Shown here: positions 14,616-14,963 of the stretch, in pieces
Numbering within the stretch: the stretch's first letter is position 1
Layout of the letters: the number at the start of each line of letters is the position of its first letter
Assembly: GCA_031255115.1 (NCBI GenBank)
Contig: JAIRTD010000221.1
Coordinates: 1 to 14,963, forward strand
Origin: Spirochaetaceae bacterium
GTDB taxonomy: Bacteria; Spirochaetota; Spirochaetia; Treponematales; Breznakiellaceae
Reading direction: 5' to 3'
Length of the DNA: 14,963 nt
Position numbers and translations under genes: made by a program
Notes under the pieces: generated by a model
Told to the model about the DNA's origin: nothing
Database searches by the model: none
The model's input: the letters and a program-made list of their open reading frames with translations, nothing else

Positions 14616-14963
14616 TTACGACCGGTAGTCGCCGTTTATTTTTACGTACTCGTAGCTGAGATCGCAGCCCCAGGTCTCGGCGGAACCGGGGCCGGAACCC
14701 ACCCGGGCGCGGATTTCGATTTCGTCGCCTGACAAAATACGCTTTGCCTCTTCTTCTGAAAATTCCACCGGGCTCCCTTCCCTGAAAACAGCAATGACCC
14801 CTGATGCCCCGGCAAATTCCACACTGGTTTGGTTGGGGTCAAAAGGAACGCCGGCATAGCCCAGGGCGCAGAGCACCCGTCCCCAGTTGGCGTCAGCGCC
14901 AAAACAGGCTGCCTTAACAAGGCTTGAGGAAACCACTGATTTGGCAAGGATTTCCGCCTCGGC
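14616..14963 (-). CDS. argJ: ArgJ, glutamate N-acetyltransferase (C-terminal part)
   Basis: The last 115 residues are visible; the rest lies beyond the right edge. ArgJ moves the acetyl group from N-acetylornithine back to glutamate and in bifunctional forms also makes N-acetylglutamate from acetyl-CoA. Seen: KAACFGADANWGRVLCALGY, the RARVGSGPGSAETWGCDLSYEYVKIN region and the closing YVKINGDYRS, which is the standard end of the beta chain. The Thr nucleophile at the autocleavage site is outside the window. It is the first gene visible of the operon, and its presence indicates the acetyl-recycling version of arginine synthesis. Confidence 0.95.
   Translation of the reverse strand, partial: AEAEILAKSVVSSSLVKAACFGADANWGRVLCALGYAGVPFDPNQTSVEFAGASGVIAVFREGSPVEFSEEEAKRILSGDEIEIRARVGSGPGSAETWGCDLSYEYVKINGDYRS

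Overview
The window is a compact bacterial chromosomal segment in which every gene I can support lies on the minus strand, so it reads from right to left. The likely source is a free-living or gut-associated, arginine-prototrophic spirochaete of the Treponema type. The grounds are a long transmembrane chemoreceptor, a lipoprotein with a relaxed lipobox, the style of the proteins and balanced base composition. This assignment is an inference from gene content, held with moderate confidence; no rRNA or tRNA is present to fix it.

Right part (14963 down to 12170): an arginine biosynthesis operon. It holds the C-terminal part of argJ, a small ABM-fold (YgiN-like) protein, argB and argD, with gaps of 53, 3 and 17 bases. 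Middle (12082 down to 7952): a good promoter drives an unrecognised 236-residue protein with a lysine-rich tail. This is followed by a 1115-residue protein that joins an EndoQ-type PHP nuclease (with zinc ribbon) to a complete UvrD-like SF1 helicase through a repetitive Ala/Thr/Pro linker. Then comes argG-argH. Their control region has a promoter whose -35 and spacer are covered by a perfect palindrome, and a terminator-like hairpin in the leader. The space between argG and argH is filled by a 17-bp tandem repeat that forms a chain of overlapping mini-ORFs ending at the argH start. An intrinsic terminator overlaps the argH stop codon.

Left part (4784 down to 1419): a three-gene phosphatidylethanolamine (PE) operon with almost no spacing. 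Its first gene is a fusion of a DedA/VTT membrane domain with phosphatidylserine decarboxylase. It is followed by phosphatidylserine synthase (pssA) and a predicted lipoprotein of the NAPE-PLD-like metallo-beta-lactamase family. The set suggests synthesis, transbilayer movement and turnover of PE encoded together. Finally (1311 to 1) there is the N-terminal part of a dCache/HAMP methyl-accepting chemotaxis protein with its own promoter; it runs off the left edge.

The observations most worth following are the argG-argH mini-ORF repeat chain, the DedA-PSD fusion with its NAPE-PLD-like neighbour, the EndoQ-UvrD fusion, and the palindrome/attenuator architecture upstream of argG.
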